Origin: Fratercula arctica
Taxonomy: Eukaryota > Chordata > Aves > Charadriiformes > Alcidae
Direction: 5' to 3'
DNA length: 64,000 nucleotides
Assembly (NCBI GenBank): GCA_947846985.1
Contig: CANTUZ010000025.1
Location: forward strand, 2,230,100 to 2,294,099
Every line of letters starts with the position of its first letter. Position 1 is the stretch's first letter. The position numbers were made by a program, and so were the translations under genes. The notes beneath the pieces are model-generated. The model made no database searches. It was not told the origin of the DNA and saw only the letters and a program-made list of their open reading frames with translations. Shown here piece after piece: positions 10,430 through 20,574 of this stretch.

Positions 10430-12186
10430 AGGAAGTCGACGCGTCGCAAAAGGATAGAGAGGTAGCTTTACAATTTTTACAATGCTTTTTAGAAAAGCGG
10501 GGAGTAGGCCCTATAAAAGATCTGGCCAGGTTAATTGCATTAGGCAAAGCTCCAGGATACTTTAAGGACCCAGACGATATGTTTGAAGTAGAAGAGTGGT
10601 GAATGTTTGGAGATTGCCTATGGGATAAAGTTATAGATGACGATAAAACTACAAAAAAGTTGATGAAATCTTGACGAGACGTTATTAACTGTATGAAAAA
10701 GTATAAGGCGAAAAGGCAGCGGTACAAAGTTTGCTGCAGCTGGCAAAAAGTGCCAGGGAAAACCTTAGTGAGAGTGCTTTACTGGAACTATTATCTTGAT
10801 GCCGACAATGAGGATTGCTCAGAGATCCGACTCAGTTTTTTGACCTTTGAACATGGACTAGAATTGGAGTGGAAATGTGGGAAGCAGTGCTGTCAGAGAA
10901 TAAGGAAGCCCGGAACCTGGCAGGCACTTATCGACAGGTGAAGGGACTGATTGCAGGCATGCATGGATCAGCTGTTATTGCCGCCACAGCCCAGAGGGTG
11001 TTAGATGCAGCTGGGGAAGAGGGAAACAGTTCGTCCTCCAATGCATTTCCTGTAATAAAGCAGTCAGAAAAGGACTTCTGGGGAGCGTCTGACGAATGGA
11101 CATTTTCGCCTCCGCAACCGACCGCTCCACCGTACTTTGGTCTACCGGAGTCATCCATGCAGGTTCCCCCCGACTCTCCTCAGCCTATGGAAACATCATC
11201 ATCCTCCGAGGACGTTCGTCTGAAAACCGTCTATCCACCTAAAGATACTGCGGAGCTCCGTGACGCTCTCCGCGATCAACAGAACACTATGCAGCAATTG
11301 CTCACGGAAATGCGGAGACTTGATAAGGGTTTGAAAGCGGGCGCGATACGGGCTGCTTATAAAAAGGCTCATGAGGTTATCAAGGAGGGTTTGCAGGTGG
11401 TTGAGGAGAGGGTGTGTGGGAGTCCGGGAACGGGTGATCCGTCTGAAAGAGCAGCGGACGAGTCTGGGGATACGCAATAGTGTAATGTATCAGAAAAGGG
11501 AGATAGCGTTAAAGAATAGAAAGTGAGGAGATGGATTTGTACTATGCTGGAAAACAGCAGAGATGGGTTCATAGGATGCGAATGAGTATTTGACTCGGAA
11601 ATTTTTTGCTTGTATGGATACATGATTATTGCTTATGGTTCCCTGAAGGGTGGTCTTACGATTTGGCTCAGTGGCTAAAAGTGGGGGAGGAATTGCAAAC
11701 GCGGGAGATGCTGCACTTGTCCTTGCCAGAGCCCTGCAAGGGGTTGCTGGAGGGGCACCACAAGCTCCCCCAAAGGAACCTCAGTCTTTTGAAATGACAC
11801 CCCCAGTTGCAGACCCTTAGCCTAAATATGCTCAAATTCCCAATTCTGAAAAACATTACCAAAAACAGAATTCAGGAGGCGAAGAGCCAGAAGATCCCTT
11901 TGATCCTGGCCTAATAAATCCAGAGACTGAACCTGATTTATGTCCACCTTTAACCCTGATTAAAGCTATGGCTGCCTCTGCTACAACTGCGGAGGAGATT
12001 TTACAGCAACAGAGACGAAAGTCGTTATCGCGTTCCTCCATTATTAAGCCTCCTCCATTTGCGCCAGGTATCGCGTTTGTTCCTCCTTTTCAACCGCTTA
12101 TGTGTGCGCAGCCAGAATCAGGGTATAGCAGTGTATTGTCAGAATGTCAGGGGAGAAGGACAGAGCCAGAGCGGACGCAAGAATAA
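10430..12186 (+). pseudogene. gag: Provirus gag remnant (matrix-like to late gag)
   Basis: A matrix-like part (KDLARLIALGKAPGYFKDPD near 10515-10575) is interrupted by in-frame TGA at 10600-10602 and 10672-10674, then by a frame change near 10728. A 203-codon open stretch at 10869-11480 has an acidic, proline-rich middle and a helical, charged end (RRLDKGLKAGAIRAAYKK). A third part, about 11690-12130, is open except for a TAG near 11818 and includes KPPPFAPGIAFVPPF. No CCHC zinc knuckle of a nucleocapsid was seen, so the 3' end of gag seems missing. It cannot make a functional Gag as it stands. Order and composition fit a betaretrovirus-like Gag, but no part was matched to a database. Confidence 0.7.
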
Positions 12187-12757
12187 AAGAGCTGTCTAAT
12201 CGGCGGCTCTTTGAGCTGCTGAGAGCGCTACAGGCAGCGACTAAGCAACGTACTGCTCCATTTTGTGTCATCCACATTCGGAGTCACATGTGGGACCAAG
12301 GGTTAGGAGAAGGTAACGCCCGAGCAGACAGATTGGTGACAGTGGCAGCCCCCCTGAGTGAATTCATCAAAGCCAGGGAATCACATGGCATGTTCCATCA
12401 AAACGCTAAGGGATTGCATCGACAGTTCAATGTCACTATGGATGAAGCCAGAGGAATCGTGCGTGCTTGTCCCACCTGTAGCCACCATGGCCCTGGGCTC
12501 GGTTTAGGCGTTAACCCGCGAGGATTGGGTCCTTGTGAGCTCTGGCAGATGGATGTCACACACGTTCCCGAGTTTGGACGACTGAAATATGTACATGTTA
12601 CTATTGATACTTATAGTGACTTTCTTTGGGCCACAGCTCAGGCTGGCGAGAGGGCCTTACATGTAATTAGGCATCTTACGAGTTGCTTTGCAGTCATGGG
12701 ACTACCACGAGAAATTAAGACGGATAATGGACCTGCTTATACAAGTGAAAACAGCCG
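12144..12757 (+). pseudogene. pol: Provirus pol piece 1: end of RNase H and N-terminal integrase
   Basis: The reading frame opens with an RNase H C-terminal motif (IHIRSHMWDQG followed by GNARAD) and passes into integrase: an HHCC zinc-binding part (SHGMFHQNAKGLH, then CPTC) and the catalytic core with the first aspartate (QMDVTH) and the second (KTDNGPAYTS). It stops at the C-run from 12758, so the final catalytic glutamate and the C-terminal DNA-binding domain are absent. Protease and reverse transcriptase should precede it but are missing: gag-like sequence leads almost directly into RNase H, which marks a large internal deletion. Confidence 0.85.
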
Positions 12758-12776
12758 CCCCCCCCCCCCCCCCCCC
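12758..12776. repeat. Run of 19 C at a mosaic junction
   Basis: A 19-base C homopolymer, followed by GCCCCGCCCC, ends the similarity to integrase. It lies exactly where the pol reading is lost. It could be a true junction sequence or a length error in assembly. Confidence 0.9.
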
Positions 12777-13591
12777 GCCCCGCCCCAGCCATTTCCCTGA
12801 GATAGAAGTGGTGTTTTTTGTATGTCTGCTGTGTAAGTGTGTGTGGGTGCCAATTTATATCTGCTGATCAGCATCTGTGCTACTGTTTGTTTGTTGCTGT
12901 GTGCGGTGTCGTTTGGTGACTCCGCTTGAGCAGGTGTTCTGCCTGTACATGACTAGGGCTGACACTCCGTCAAGCGAAGAAGTTTGTATATACACAATGT
13001 TTAGATGTAAGGCGAGCGCACCCCAGGTAGATAGGCCATGATGGGCCGTAGAACTGATGGAAGTCCTGAAATATTGGGGGAGTTTTCACCAGCCGACATG
13101 CTTACAGTCTCGGGAACAGCTTACCCATGCAGGGCGTATGACTGGTTGTTTGTTGTTTGCCTATAAGATCATGGTTGATTGGGAAAAGGAGTTAAGCCAA
13201 AATCTATAGGATGCTCTGTAGGAAAATGAGAAACTTAAGGGTGAGCTCTTGTTGCAAAGGCAGACTTTTATGTCAGCTGTAAGTGATGAGAAAAAAAAAA
13301 AAAAAAAAAAGAGAGACAAAAAAGAGAAAAAAGAAAAAAGAGAAAAAAAAAAGGGAACAATTAGAAGGGAAATGTGCCATCTTAGCACAAAAGTATGCCA
13401 TAAATGCTACAAGACAGCAGCAGAAAAAGAGAAATAAGACACCTGATTCAAGCAGTATTATAGAGATATGTTTTGGGTTTTTTTCCGATATGTATATATG
13501 TTATTGCACGCCTTTGTAAATTACTCTGTGTTATACCCTGTGAGACTAAATGAACACCAGCAGAAGCGGTCTCTTGAGCGGGGGGGTGGAA
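12777..13591 (+). other. Unassigned mosaic interior with A-rich and purine-rich tract
   Basis: The stretch holds a run of 20 A at 13291-13310 followed by GAGAGAC and AAAAAGA repeats to about 13355. Before it, a short reading (WEKELSQNL, then ENEKLKGELLLQRQTFMSA near 13165-13285) looks like a coiled coil, but one stop interrupts it. No family was assigned. Confidence 0.5.
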
Positions 13592-13903
13592 TATGGGAAA
13601 GCAACGGAAGATCAGCAAGGAGGATTGTAAATACGCTCAAGGGACTCGCACCTGGGTGCTGGAAAACACATCTATCACTAATTGTTATTCAGTTTTGTGT
13701 GCTTGCAAGAAAAACACTTAGATGACATAAGTCTGTAATGGACTCAGGGACACCTTATCTAGCTGCCTGAGAATCTTGGCCTGTTGTGGAAGAAGATCAA
13801 AGCACAGTACCAGCAAGAACAGGGAGTCCGCATGCACTCTTGCTAACAAGGACTCTTTCGATGCCAAGGATTCTTGATAACAAGGACTCTCTCGCTGCCA
13901 GGG
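13592..13903 (+). mobile_element. Fragment of an unrelated LTR family inside the provirus
   Basis: The segment parallels the first 300 or so bases of the solo LTRs at 24302-24793 (+) and 18585-19060 (-): TATGGGAAAGCAACGGAAGA, GGACTCAGGGACACCTTATC and the repeated CTAACAAGGACTCT motif are shared. It ends near 13903 and runs directly into env sequence. The flanking provirus has a different LTR, so this is foreign LTR sequence in its interior. Confidence 0.85.
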
Positions 13904-14330
13904 ATAAATTTAGTAATGCTACTAGTACAGCTGTTTCTGAGTTATTGCTAGATGTAGATAGTATTCAACATGCAATGCTGCAAAACAGAGCTGCTATTGA
14001 TTTTTTGCTTTTAGCTCACGGACACAGTTGTCAAGATTTTAAAGGACTGTGTCGTATGAATCTAAGTGACCGCTCCAAATCCATCCATGCCCAGTTGCAA
14101 GAACTGCACCGACCGAGCCAGCAACTTGTGGAGACCACTGTGTGAAATCTCTTTGCTGGATGGACTTGGGGGTGGGGTTGGTTGAAGGAAATTATACTCA
14201 TTATCTGTGTGGAAGGAATCTGTCTGTTATGTTTAGTATGCTGTTTGCTATGTTTAATAAGCATTATACGATCAGTTGCAGATGTTGCTTTGCATCATAC
14301 CCTTGTACGAGTTATAGAATACTGTTGTGT
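13904..14330 (+). pseudogene. env: Env transmembrane-subunit piece 1
   Basis: The frame contains an immunosuppressive-like region ([16 protein letters not shown], about 13975-14023), then a disulfide motif in which the second cysteine of the usual CX6CC is arginine (CQDFKGLCR), then a heptad-like helix that ends at a stop near 14143. A hydrophobic membrane segment follows in another frame at about 14182-14270 (EIILIICVEGICLLCLVCC). This is the gamma/alpharetrovirus type of Env. The surface subunit is absent. A second, better preserved copy lies at 15720-16100. Confidence 0.82.
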
Positions 14331-14389
14331 CCCAACTATGGGCCACGGGGTAGCATGTGTAAGGGATAATAGAGGATGGTTCGAGTGAG

Positions 14390-14780
14390 ACACGACGGAG
14401 AATTACTAGTTGAACCAAACCCAGTATGCATGTTGGGGAAAAAGGGACTCAGTACTGTTGCTGAAAAACTATATGTGTATCCATGAGACCCTAACTTTCA
14501 AAGAAGAAGATAACAAGAAGGGAGTACAAGGGAGTCAGGTATCAGACATCCGCAGTTAGCAAAGCTGGATCATGAGTCTGGTGAGGCTCGCTGCATGTGC
14601 TGGCCACGCATGCAGCGACCCTAGCCTGTACTTTTCCATTCAATCCGGGACAGGATATAAGGGGGCTGTCTCGGATCGGAGAGAGGGGGTCAGACATGAG
14701 CGCACTTTGAAGATACAGGGGACGCCCTGAAGTGCTGTGTGTGCCCGCCCCTCCTCCCTGGTAGGTTCCACGTTCATTAA
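14390..14780 (+). other. Unassigned segment with promoter-like motif
   Basis: The stretch lies between env piece 1 and pol piece 2. It carries GATATAAGGGGGCTGTC near 14653 and the GC-rich GTGCCCGCCCCTCCTCCC near 14740. This could be part of another LTR, which would fit a junction of two concatenated proviral pieces, but no second copy exists in the window to test it. Confidence 0.35.
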
Positions 14781-14782
14781 CC

Positions 14783-15340
14783 CCAACAGCTCAGAAGGCA
14801 TTACAGCACATTGCAGATTTGTTTATGATACATCAAAAATTTCAACCTTACACCCTGATAGGACAGTGGGATGATACACTCGCAAAGAGCCTGACTGCAT
14901 TAGAGTGAGTATTTTTTCCACATAACTTTTCAAAAAACAGTAACTACGATGATTGAAATGTTAGCACGATTGATTTCACGGGGTCGTTTGCACTATCAGC
15001 AGCCAGCTCCTCTGCCATCATTTGTGGGAATTACCCTGCGAATGCTTACACCTGATGAACTTTGGCAATTCGATGTTATACACATTATGGAATTGGGACG
15101 TTTGTGCTATCTACATGTTTTAGTTGATTTGTTTTCTCACCTTGTTGTAGCTAGTGCTGATATAGGAGAAAACGCTCGTGATGTTATTCGACATTAGTTG
15201 CAATGCCTTGCAGTCATGGGAGTACCGAAAACTGTAAAAACTAACAGACCAGCTTATGTGTTCGCTAAAATACAGGTCTCTCTACAGACATGGGGTATCA
15301 AACATGTCATCTTTGTCATCCAATGCTTGTCATGCCCTGT
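14783..15340 (+). pseudogene. pol: Provirus pol piece 2: RT-like scrap and integrase core
   Basis: A short polymerase-like reading (TAQKALQHIADLFMIHQKF) is followed by an integrase part: linker (QQPAPLPSFVG), first catalytic aspartate (ELWQFDVIHIMELGR, about 15058-15102) and a strand reading VDLFSHLVVA. A TAG interrupts it at about 15196, and the second aspartate region reads VKTNRPAYV, with the aspartate missing. It duplicates in function, not closely in sequence, the core in piece 1, so the two pieces come from different viral lineages. No glutamate of the DDE triad is recognisable. Confidence 0.75.
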
Positions 15341-15719
15341 AGTTTAGGTTGCTTACAGAAAATAGTGCAAAAAATGATTAATCAAGCTTTTTGTTGCATA
15401 AAAAATAAAAAAGGGGGAATTATGGAGATGATAGAGAGCAGCGTAGGGAATCTGTTTGGCCTTGATGAGACAAAACTGTATCTGTGAGAGGCGCCTTGAG
15501 AAGCAAGTGCCAGGAGATATCAGCAAGGAAAGGAATGTGAAAAGCAAAGCTGCTGCTCTGTGTGAACAGTCAGAGACGATCAGTTAAAAGACACTGAGAA
15601 GTGCGTGGCAATCGACCCTCAATCTATCAGCAGGATGCTGCCCGCGCGTGGACAGCTCGTGAAAATAGCATGCAGCCAATCAGTAAGAGTTAGAGCGCGT
15701 GAACAGATAGCATAATACT

Positions 15720-16100
15720 ATGAATGTAACGATAGCCAATGTCACCACAGAAATAATTGAAAGTTTGTTAGAAGATCAGAATAGCCTGCGCCATGCGATC
15801 TTGCAAAATAAAGCAGCAATTGACTTTTTGTTATTAGCTCAAGGACATGGTTGCGAAGATTTTGAGGGTATGTGTTGTATGAATTTGTCCGATCACAGTG
15901 AATCAATTCACAAACAGTTGCAGTGGTTAAAAGAACATACAAACAAAATTCAGCAAACTCATGGGTTTTTTGATGAGTGGCTAACTAGCTTGTTTGGAAG
16001 TATTAGAATTGCTTGTTGAAGGCTTGCATATTATAATAATTCTTGTAATCATAAGTTTGTGCTTATGTGTAGTCCTTTCTTGTATTAAGAGAGCTATGTT
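15720..16100 (+). pseudogene. env: Env transmembrane-subunit piece 2
   Basis: A 99-codon open frame has the immunosuppressive-like region ([16 protein letters not shown]), an intact CX6CC motif (CEDFEGMCC) and a C-terminal helix ([16 protein letters not shown]). The membrane anchor ([18 protein letters not shown], about 16006-16062) continues in a different frame, so one frameshift near 16010 separates ectodomain and anchor. The polypurine tract and 3' LTR follow, the normal retroviral order, so this piece is probably the env belonging to the 3' half of the provirus. No surface subunit or signal peptide was seen upstream. Confidence 0.85.
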
Positions 16101-16128
16101 AAAAGTAATAAACCAAGCCTGGATTGCT

Positions 16129-16129
<1 letters not shown>

Positions 16130-16166
<37 letters not shown>

Positions 16167-16183
16167 AAAAAAAAAGGGGGAAT
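16130..16183 (+). repeat. A-run and polypurine tract before the 3' LTR
   Basis: A run of about 34 A is followed by GG, nine A and GGGGG, then AAT directly before the LTR. The AAAAAAAAAGGGGG part is a good polypurine tract for plus-strand priming. The longer A-run may be expanded. Confidence 0.8.
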
Positions 16184-16529
16184 TGTTGCAGAATGGCTTG
16201 AGGAGCAAGGTCATGGGACAATAGAGGAGTTATGCGAGATGAGAATAGCGTAGAAGCAAGTTACAGCTCGGCGATGGGAAAGTACTAAGTAAACAAGCCA
16301 TGAGAATGCAGAAGCAAGAATAAGGAGCTGATAAGAATAGGGAACTAAGGCTGAACCCTGTCGTGTGGACAGAGAGCCAATCGCAGTGAGCAGATGACTT
16401 TTATAATTAGCCAATATTCAAGCGATGATGTAACCAGTAGCTATATAATGAAGCGTATTCGGGCAATAAACTGAAGCTTGCTTTATCACTCACATTGAGT
16501 CGGCCGCTTGTCTTCCCTCGCTCGTCGCA
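16184..16529 (+). repeat. 3' LTR of the provirus (346 bp)
   Basis: Same length as the 5' LTR, with two differences by eye. It is followed by the second CTCCCC target duplication at 16530-16535. Confidence 0.95.
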
Positions 16530-16535
16530 CTCCCC

Positions 16536-16930
16536 ATCCTTCCACATCACCCACCAAGTGCACCCAGGTCCTTGGGCAAAAGCAATCCCACGGATGGGTT
16601 TGCCTTTGCCTGAGGCAGGACTAACCCAGACTGTCTTCCCTAACATATTCTTCATGTGCACTACGGGGACCTTATCCCCTTCTACAGTACGTGGAAGTTT
16701 TGACTGGGCAGGGCCAGCCCGATTGGTAGATCCCCTGGTGTTAACCAGCCAGGTAGCCTTTGCTAAATGTGTGAGGAAAGGCTGAGGAATGGAGACAGCA
16801 GGATACAGCAAATGAGGGAGTGCTTTTAGACTCAGAGCTGGAATGGGGGAAGGAAAGCTGTTACCTGCCTGTTTACATTCGTGTGACATTTTGCTGTCAG
16901 CACAAGGCAAGGGCTCCACACATGAGGCAA
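16536..16930 (-). pseudogene. pol: Older ERV pol remnant (integrase C-terminal part), host of the provirus
   Basis: On the minus strand a 170-codon frame, whose low-coordinate end runs into the 3' LTR, includes the integrase C-terminal part: VEGDKVPVVHMKNMLGKTVW, then SGKGKPIRG and GCTWWVMWKDGE. The + strand relative at 24826-25015 aligns across it, including CTGTAGAAGGGGATAA. The upstream part (LTHLAKATWLVN) may be the end of the integrase core, but motifs are unclear. The provirus landed inside this frame; the continuation is at 9837 downward. No LTR belonging to this element was identified. Confidence 0.72.
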
Positions 16931-18579
16931 GGCCAAGCTCTCAGAAGCCATTTATTTGCATGGTTTGCTTTCTTCCTCACTTTCACTTCCACAAATATGC
17001 TTCGTCAAACTGTTGCAGCAATTACACCTGAAACGACTGAGGCCCGTGTGAGGATGACCTGGGGAGGCTTTTCCAGTACCCCACCCCAGGGTCTACTGGG
17101 AAATCTCTGAAAATCAGCCCAGTTGCAGTTTTCCCTTCCAGCCTTCACCTGGAGTCCCTGGCTACTGGAGAACCTCCTCCACAACTGTCTCACCTATACT
17201 ACCAAATAGAATATGTTAGGAATTATTGTCTGGTTCCAAGGCCAAAACTATCTTTTCCCTCCCCCAACTGAAGATGCCGTGTCCAAACTACCAACTGACA
17301 GCAGTGTCCTCCAGCTGCCTCCCCTGGCCACGCTCAGCTGAACTCTAAGCATAAGGCTAACTCTGGGCTGTGCCAAAGAATATGCCAACCTGCACACATT
17401 GTAGAGAGTTATGGACCAGAGCCTCAGCCAATGGGCTGAGCATAGTTTAATTACCATACATCCACAGCTAATCAATCACACTTGTTCAGACTAATATTTC
17501 TGGGCTTGCTATATTAGGGAGTGTTAGGAAAGCACAGGTGCCTGTGTGAGGTCTTCTGGGGTGGGTATTTGCTGTCCTTGCTCTCCTAGCACAGATGCCA
17601 TCTTAGATGACAAAGGAAATGATGATTTGAAGTTCAGCTGCAGATGTCAACCCAAAACAGGGACAGTGAAATGTCTGTTATTGAATGTGCCAAGAGTTGC
17701 CAAGTGGGTCCACTCTGCAACTCCCCTCCTTCCCTGCTGTGGCTGGGCAGCCTGTTCATTCTCAGCTTCCAACCCCTGGAAGAATACCATTTGCTTATGA
17801 ACAGTAATTTATATTTTCTTTGTTATGTAGCCACTTTTTGAACATGATAACATGAGCTTAAATGGATTATCTGTGTCACAGCCAGAGACAAAATAAATAA
17901 CAACAGCAACCAATGGAGCAATATAAAGAGAATTTCTACAAATCTTGGTTCACTGATAGCTAATCTGTGCAAGCCAAGGGTTTATGCCAGTTGAAGGAAT
18001 AAATGCTCAGCTCAAAATTATAACAGAAATCTGGACTAGAACTTTTAACTTCCCATCCTCAGCTCTGTCCCTTCATCGCAGGTTCATTCTTCTTAAAAGC
18101 TGTCCTGGTGATGTGGTATTAAATCATATGATTAATATAATAGTATTAATGTAGTGCCAAGAGACCTCAAACAAGATCAAAACCTCATTGTTCAAAGCTG
18201 GACACAGGCAGCCTCTGCTCTGAGGTACCGGCAATTTAATTACAGGGGTGCAGAGCGCTGCAGTGACTTACGCGGTGTCACTTTGCAAACCCCTGGAAGA
18301 TTCGGACCTTCATGCTCGCAAACCAGTGCTCTGCTCCCCACACTGCACTGCCTCTTCTGTTGGCTTTGCCAAGTAGGATTTTTAATTAGATTGCATGTGT
18401 TAAAATAGCAACCATATGTGTCTGTGTGTGTGTATATGCACATTGCAAACAGGCATAGCACAAGGGGATTAGTTTCTTGCACCACTAATTTTTACCAGCT
18501 GCCAGTACTCACTGTCCCAGTCTTTCGCATCAGAGCAATAAGCAAACAATGCTATAATCAGCCACAGAAAAGGAAAAGA
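16931..18579. other. Unassigned DNA
   Basis: No exon, repeat family or RNA gene was recognised. Short open frames here lack domain features. Confidence 0.45.
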
Positions 18580-18584
18580 GATGT

Positions 18585-19060
18585 TGTGTGAGCCGATGCA
18601 GGCAGGATGCAGGAACAACCACAAAACCATGGATGAAAGGCAAAGAACTAATTTAATCTTGATACCTCGCAAATCGGGGAATCTCCAAAGCAACACCCAG
18701 GCAGAGGCATGCAAGCAGTGGACGCAGGCACTGCAGAGCGAGAGAGAGTCCTTGTTAGCAAGAGAGTGGAAGAGCAAGAGCTCAGACTTGCTCTTCTCGC
18801 CTGTATTTCAAGGATTCAGGAAGGCATAGTTTTTCATTGTGCTTTGATCTTCTTCAGCAGCAGGGCAGGAATCTCGGGCATGTTCGATAAGGTGCCCCTG
18901 AGTCCATCACAGGCCTACGTTAACTAAGTGCAGATGTTCTACTCGAGCACATAAGACTAAACAACAATTAGTGTGATATATGTGTTTTTCAGCACCCCAC
19001 GTGCAAGTCACTTGAGCATGTTAACAGTCCTCCTCGCCGATCTTCTGTTACTTTCCCACA
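18585..19060 (-). mobile_element. Solo LTR, minus strand, 476 bp
   Basis: On the minus strand it begins TGTGGGAAAGTAACAGAAGA and ends GGCTCACACA. A perfect 5-bp duplication, GATGT, flanks it at 18580-18584 and 19061-19065. It is the same family as the + strand LTR at 24302-24793 and the fragment at 13592-13903. Confidence 0.92.
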
Positions 19061-19065
19061 GATGT

Positions 19066-19453
19066 AAAACTTTCTTTTTTCTCTTGAGGAGGATGGAGCA
19101 CCTCTGCTGTTTAAATTGCAACTGTAAAAAGCCCTGCTCTGAGTCACTGCAGCAATGCTCTGTGCTGTAGCATTTAGTTTGAGGACTGAGACAGTGACTC
19201 CCTGTTCTCAGTGGGACCACCTTCACCTCAAGTCTTTAACACCTTTTTCCCCCAGCCTTGAAGTGCCAGTCTGGCCCAGCAGCTGCAGAGCATTTGTAGA
19301 TATTCACAGTACCCCTTCATTCTTTGTGGCCCAATTCAGCAATGCGCTGGGGCTGTGCAGAGGGGTAGTGTTACCTCTGTAAATGCTGACAGCAGGATCA
19401 AGCTTTTGCCTTTTCTGGACCAAGGGACAGTTTCTGGCAAAGGCGTTTGTCAC
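19066..19453. other. Unassigned DNA
   Basis: No feature recognised between two ERV elements. Confidence 0.45.
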
Positions 19454-19639
19454 TGTGAGAGACTGGAACCTCAAAATAATTGTCTCAAAGCTTGCTTAAA
19501 CTTCTGCAAATAGACATGTCATGTTGTGGGCCGTGCCTTTTTCCTCAATTCATGGGGGCCATGGCAAAATTTGACAATCCTCAACCCTCTAGAGATGGGC
19601 AATTCAACTTATTTTCAAGTGCCCTCCACTCCCACTGGT

Positions 19640-20217
19640 TTATTTGAAAATGGCACCAAAGCTTAAAAGGCCACTATTGGATTTGCGGACATCGCGTGTA
19701 TAAAGTGCTGCCAGCAAATTGGACTGGAGTATGTTATGTTGGAGTAATTTGCCCCTTGTTTTTCTTACTCCCTGAAGATGGTGGTGATCATTTAGGCGTT
19801 AAACTGTATGATGATCTCACACGGAGTAAGCGATCTATTAATACAGGTCTGACCACCAGAAGTGGACAAAAGTGGGGGAAATTTGACTGGCCTCCCCAGC
19901 GAATCATTGAACATTACAGGCCAGCCACCTGGAAGCCCCATGAGTGGATTAGCAGTGCTCGAAAACCTATTTATAACCTAAACCGTATAATTCGACTCCA
20001 AGCTGTTTTAGAAATTATTACTAATGAAACTGCTCACGCCCTGGATCTATTGGCAGACCAGGCCATGCAAATGCAAACCACAGTTTTGCAACACTGCATG
20101 GTTCTCGACTACCTGCTAGCTGAGGAAAGAGGTGTTTGTGGTAAATTAAATGATTCAAACTGTTGTTTAAAAATTGATGATAATGGTCAAGTTGTTAAAC
20201 AAATAACCCTGGAATAA
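19640..20217 (+). pseudogene. env: ERV env, end of surface subunit and transmembrane ectodomain
   Basis: The open frame from about 19675 to the TAA after 20217 contains the end of the surface subunit (ANWTGVCYVG, LFFLLPEDGG), a possible furin site (TRSKRS, near 19825), a tryptophan- and proline-containing stretch, a long heptad region (LQAVLEIITNETAHALDL) and a disulfide motif CGKLNDSNCC. That motif has seven residues before the double cysteine, one more than the usual six. No hydrophobic fusion peptide follows the basic site. The membrane anchor lies past the stop in other frames (about 20305-20380). It differs clearly from the two env pieces in the provirus. Ancestral function was membrane fusion; this copy is truncated. 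Confidence 0.75.
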
Positions 20218-20574
20218 GAAAATTGGCCCATGTCCCTGTTCAAACCTGGAAAGGTTGTGAATTTGATCCCTTCTCATAGCTTCCAGGTGCCCCATGGATT
20301 AAGCATACCCTGTTTTATATGTTGTGTGGTATAGCAATGTTGTTGTTTTTACCATGTATTGTTCCATGTTTAATACAATTCATTCAGCGCGTTGTAATCA
20401 ATACAGTTTGTAGCCGCTCCATCACCAGACAGTCAAACATATCCGTGCAGTGTACCAGCCAAAGTATTCAGTTGTAAAAATTGTGTGACCAACTGCTCTT
20501 TTCCTGCTTTACTATCTTCTCCCTCTATCACCACCTTGGATCCTGAAGACAGCAACCTTTGAGCCATGGGGTGG

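Larger units (their letters stand above)
9838..16529 (+). mobile_element. Complete-ended mosaic provirus, 6,692 bp, defective
   Basis: Both ends are fixed by 346-bp LTRs and by a perfect 6-bp duplication, CTCCCC at 9832-9837 and 16530-16535. Order inside: 5' LTR, Lys3-type primer binding site, gag with stops and frameshifts, RNase H end plus integrase piece 1, a C-run, an unassigned A-rich part, a piece of an unrelated LTR, env transmembrane piece 1, an unassigned promoter-like part, integrase piece 2, env transmembrane piece 2, polypurine tract, 3' LTR. Protease and most of reverse transcriptase were not seen. The LTRs differ at two positions by eye, so integration is recent and the mosaic was probably already present in the RNA that integrated. 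It could only have moved using proteins supplied by another virus. Confidence 0.9.

Noticed and set aside
12730..12800. Proline-run protein end
   Set aside because: The prolines come from the 19-base C-run; the real signal is the integrase frame before it.
13249..13519. Lysine/glutamate-rich frames near the A-run
   Set aside because: They are produced by the A-run and purine repeats; they overlap in different frames with no conserved feature.
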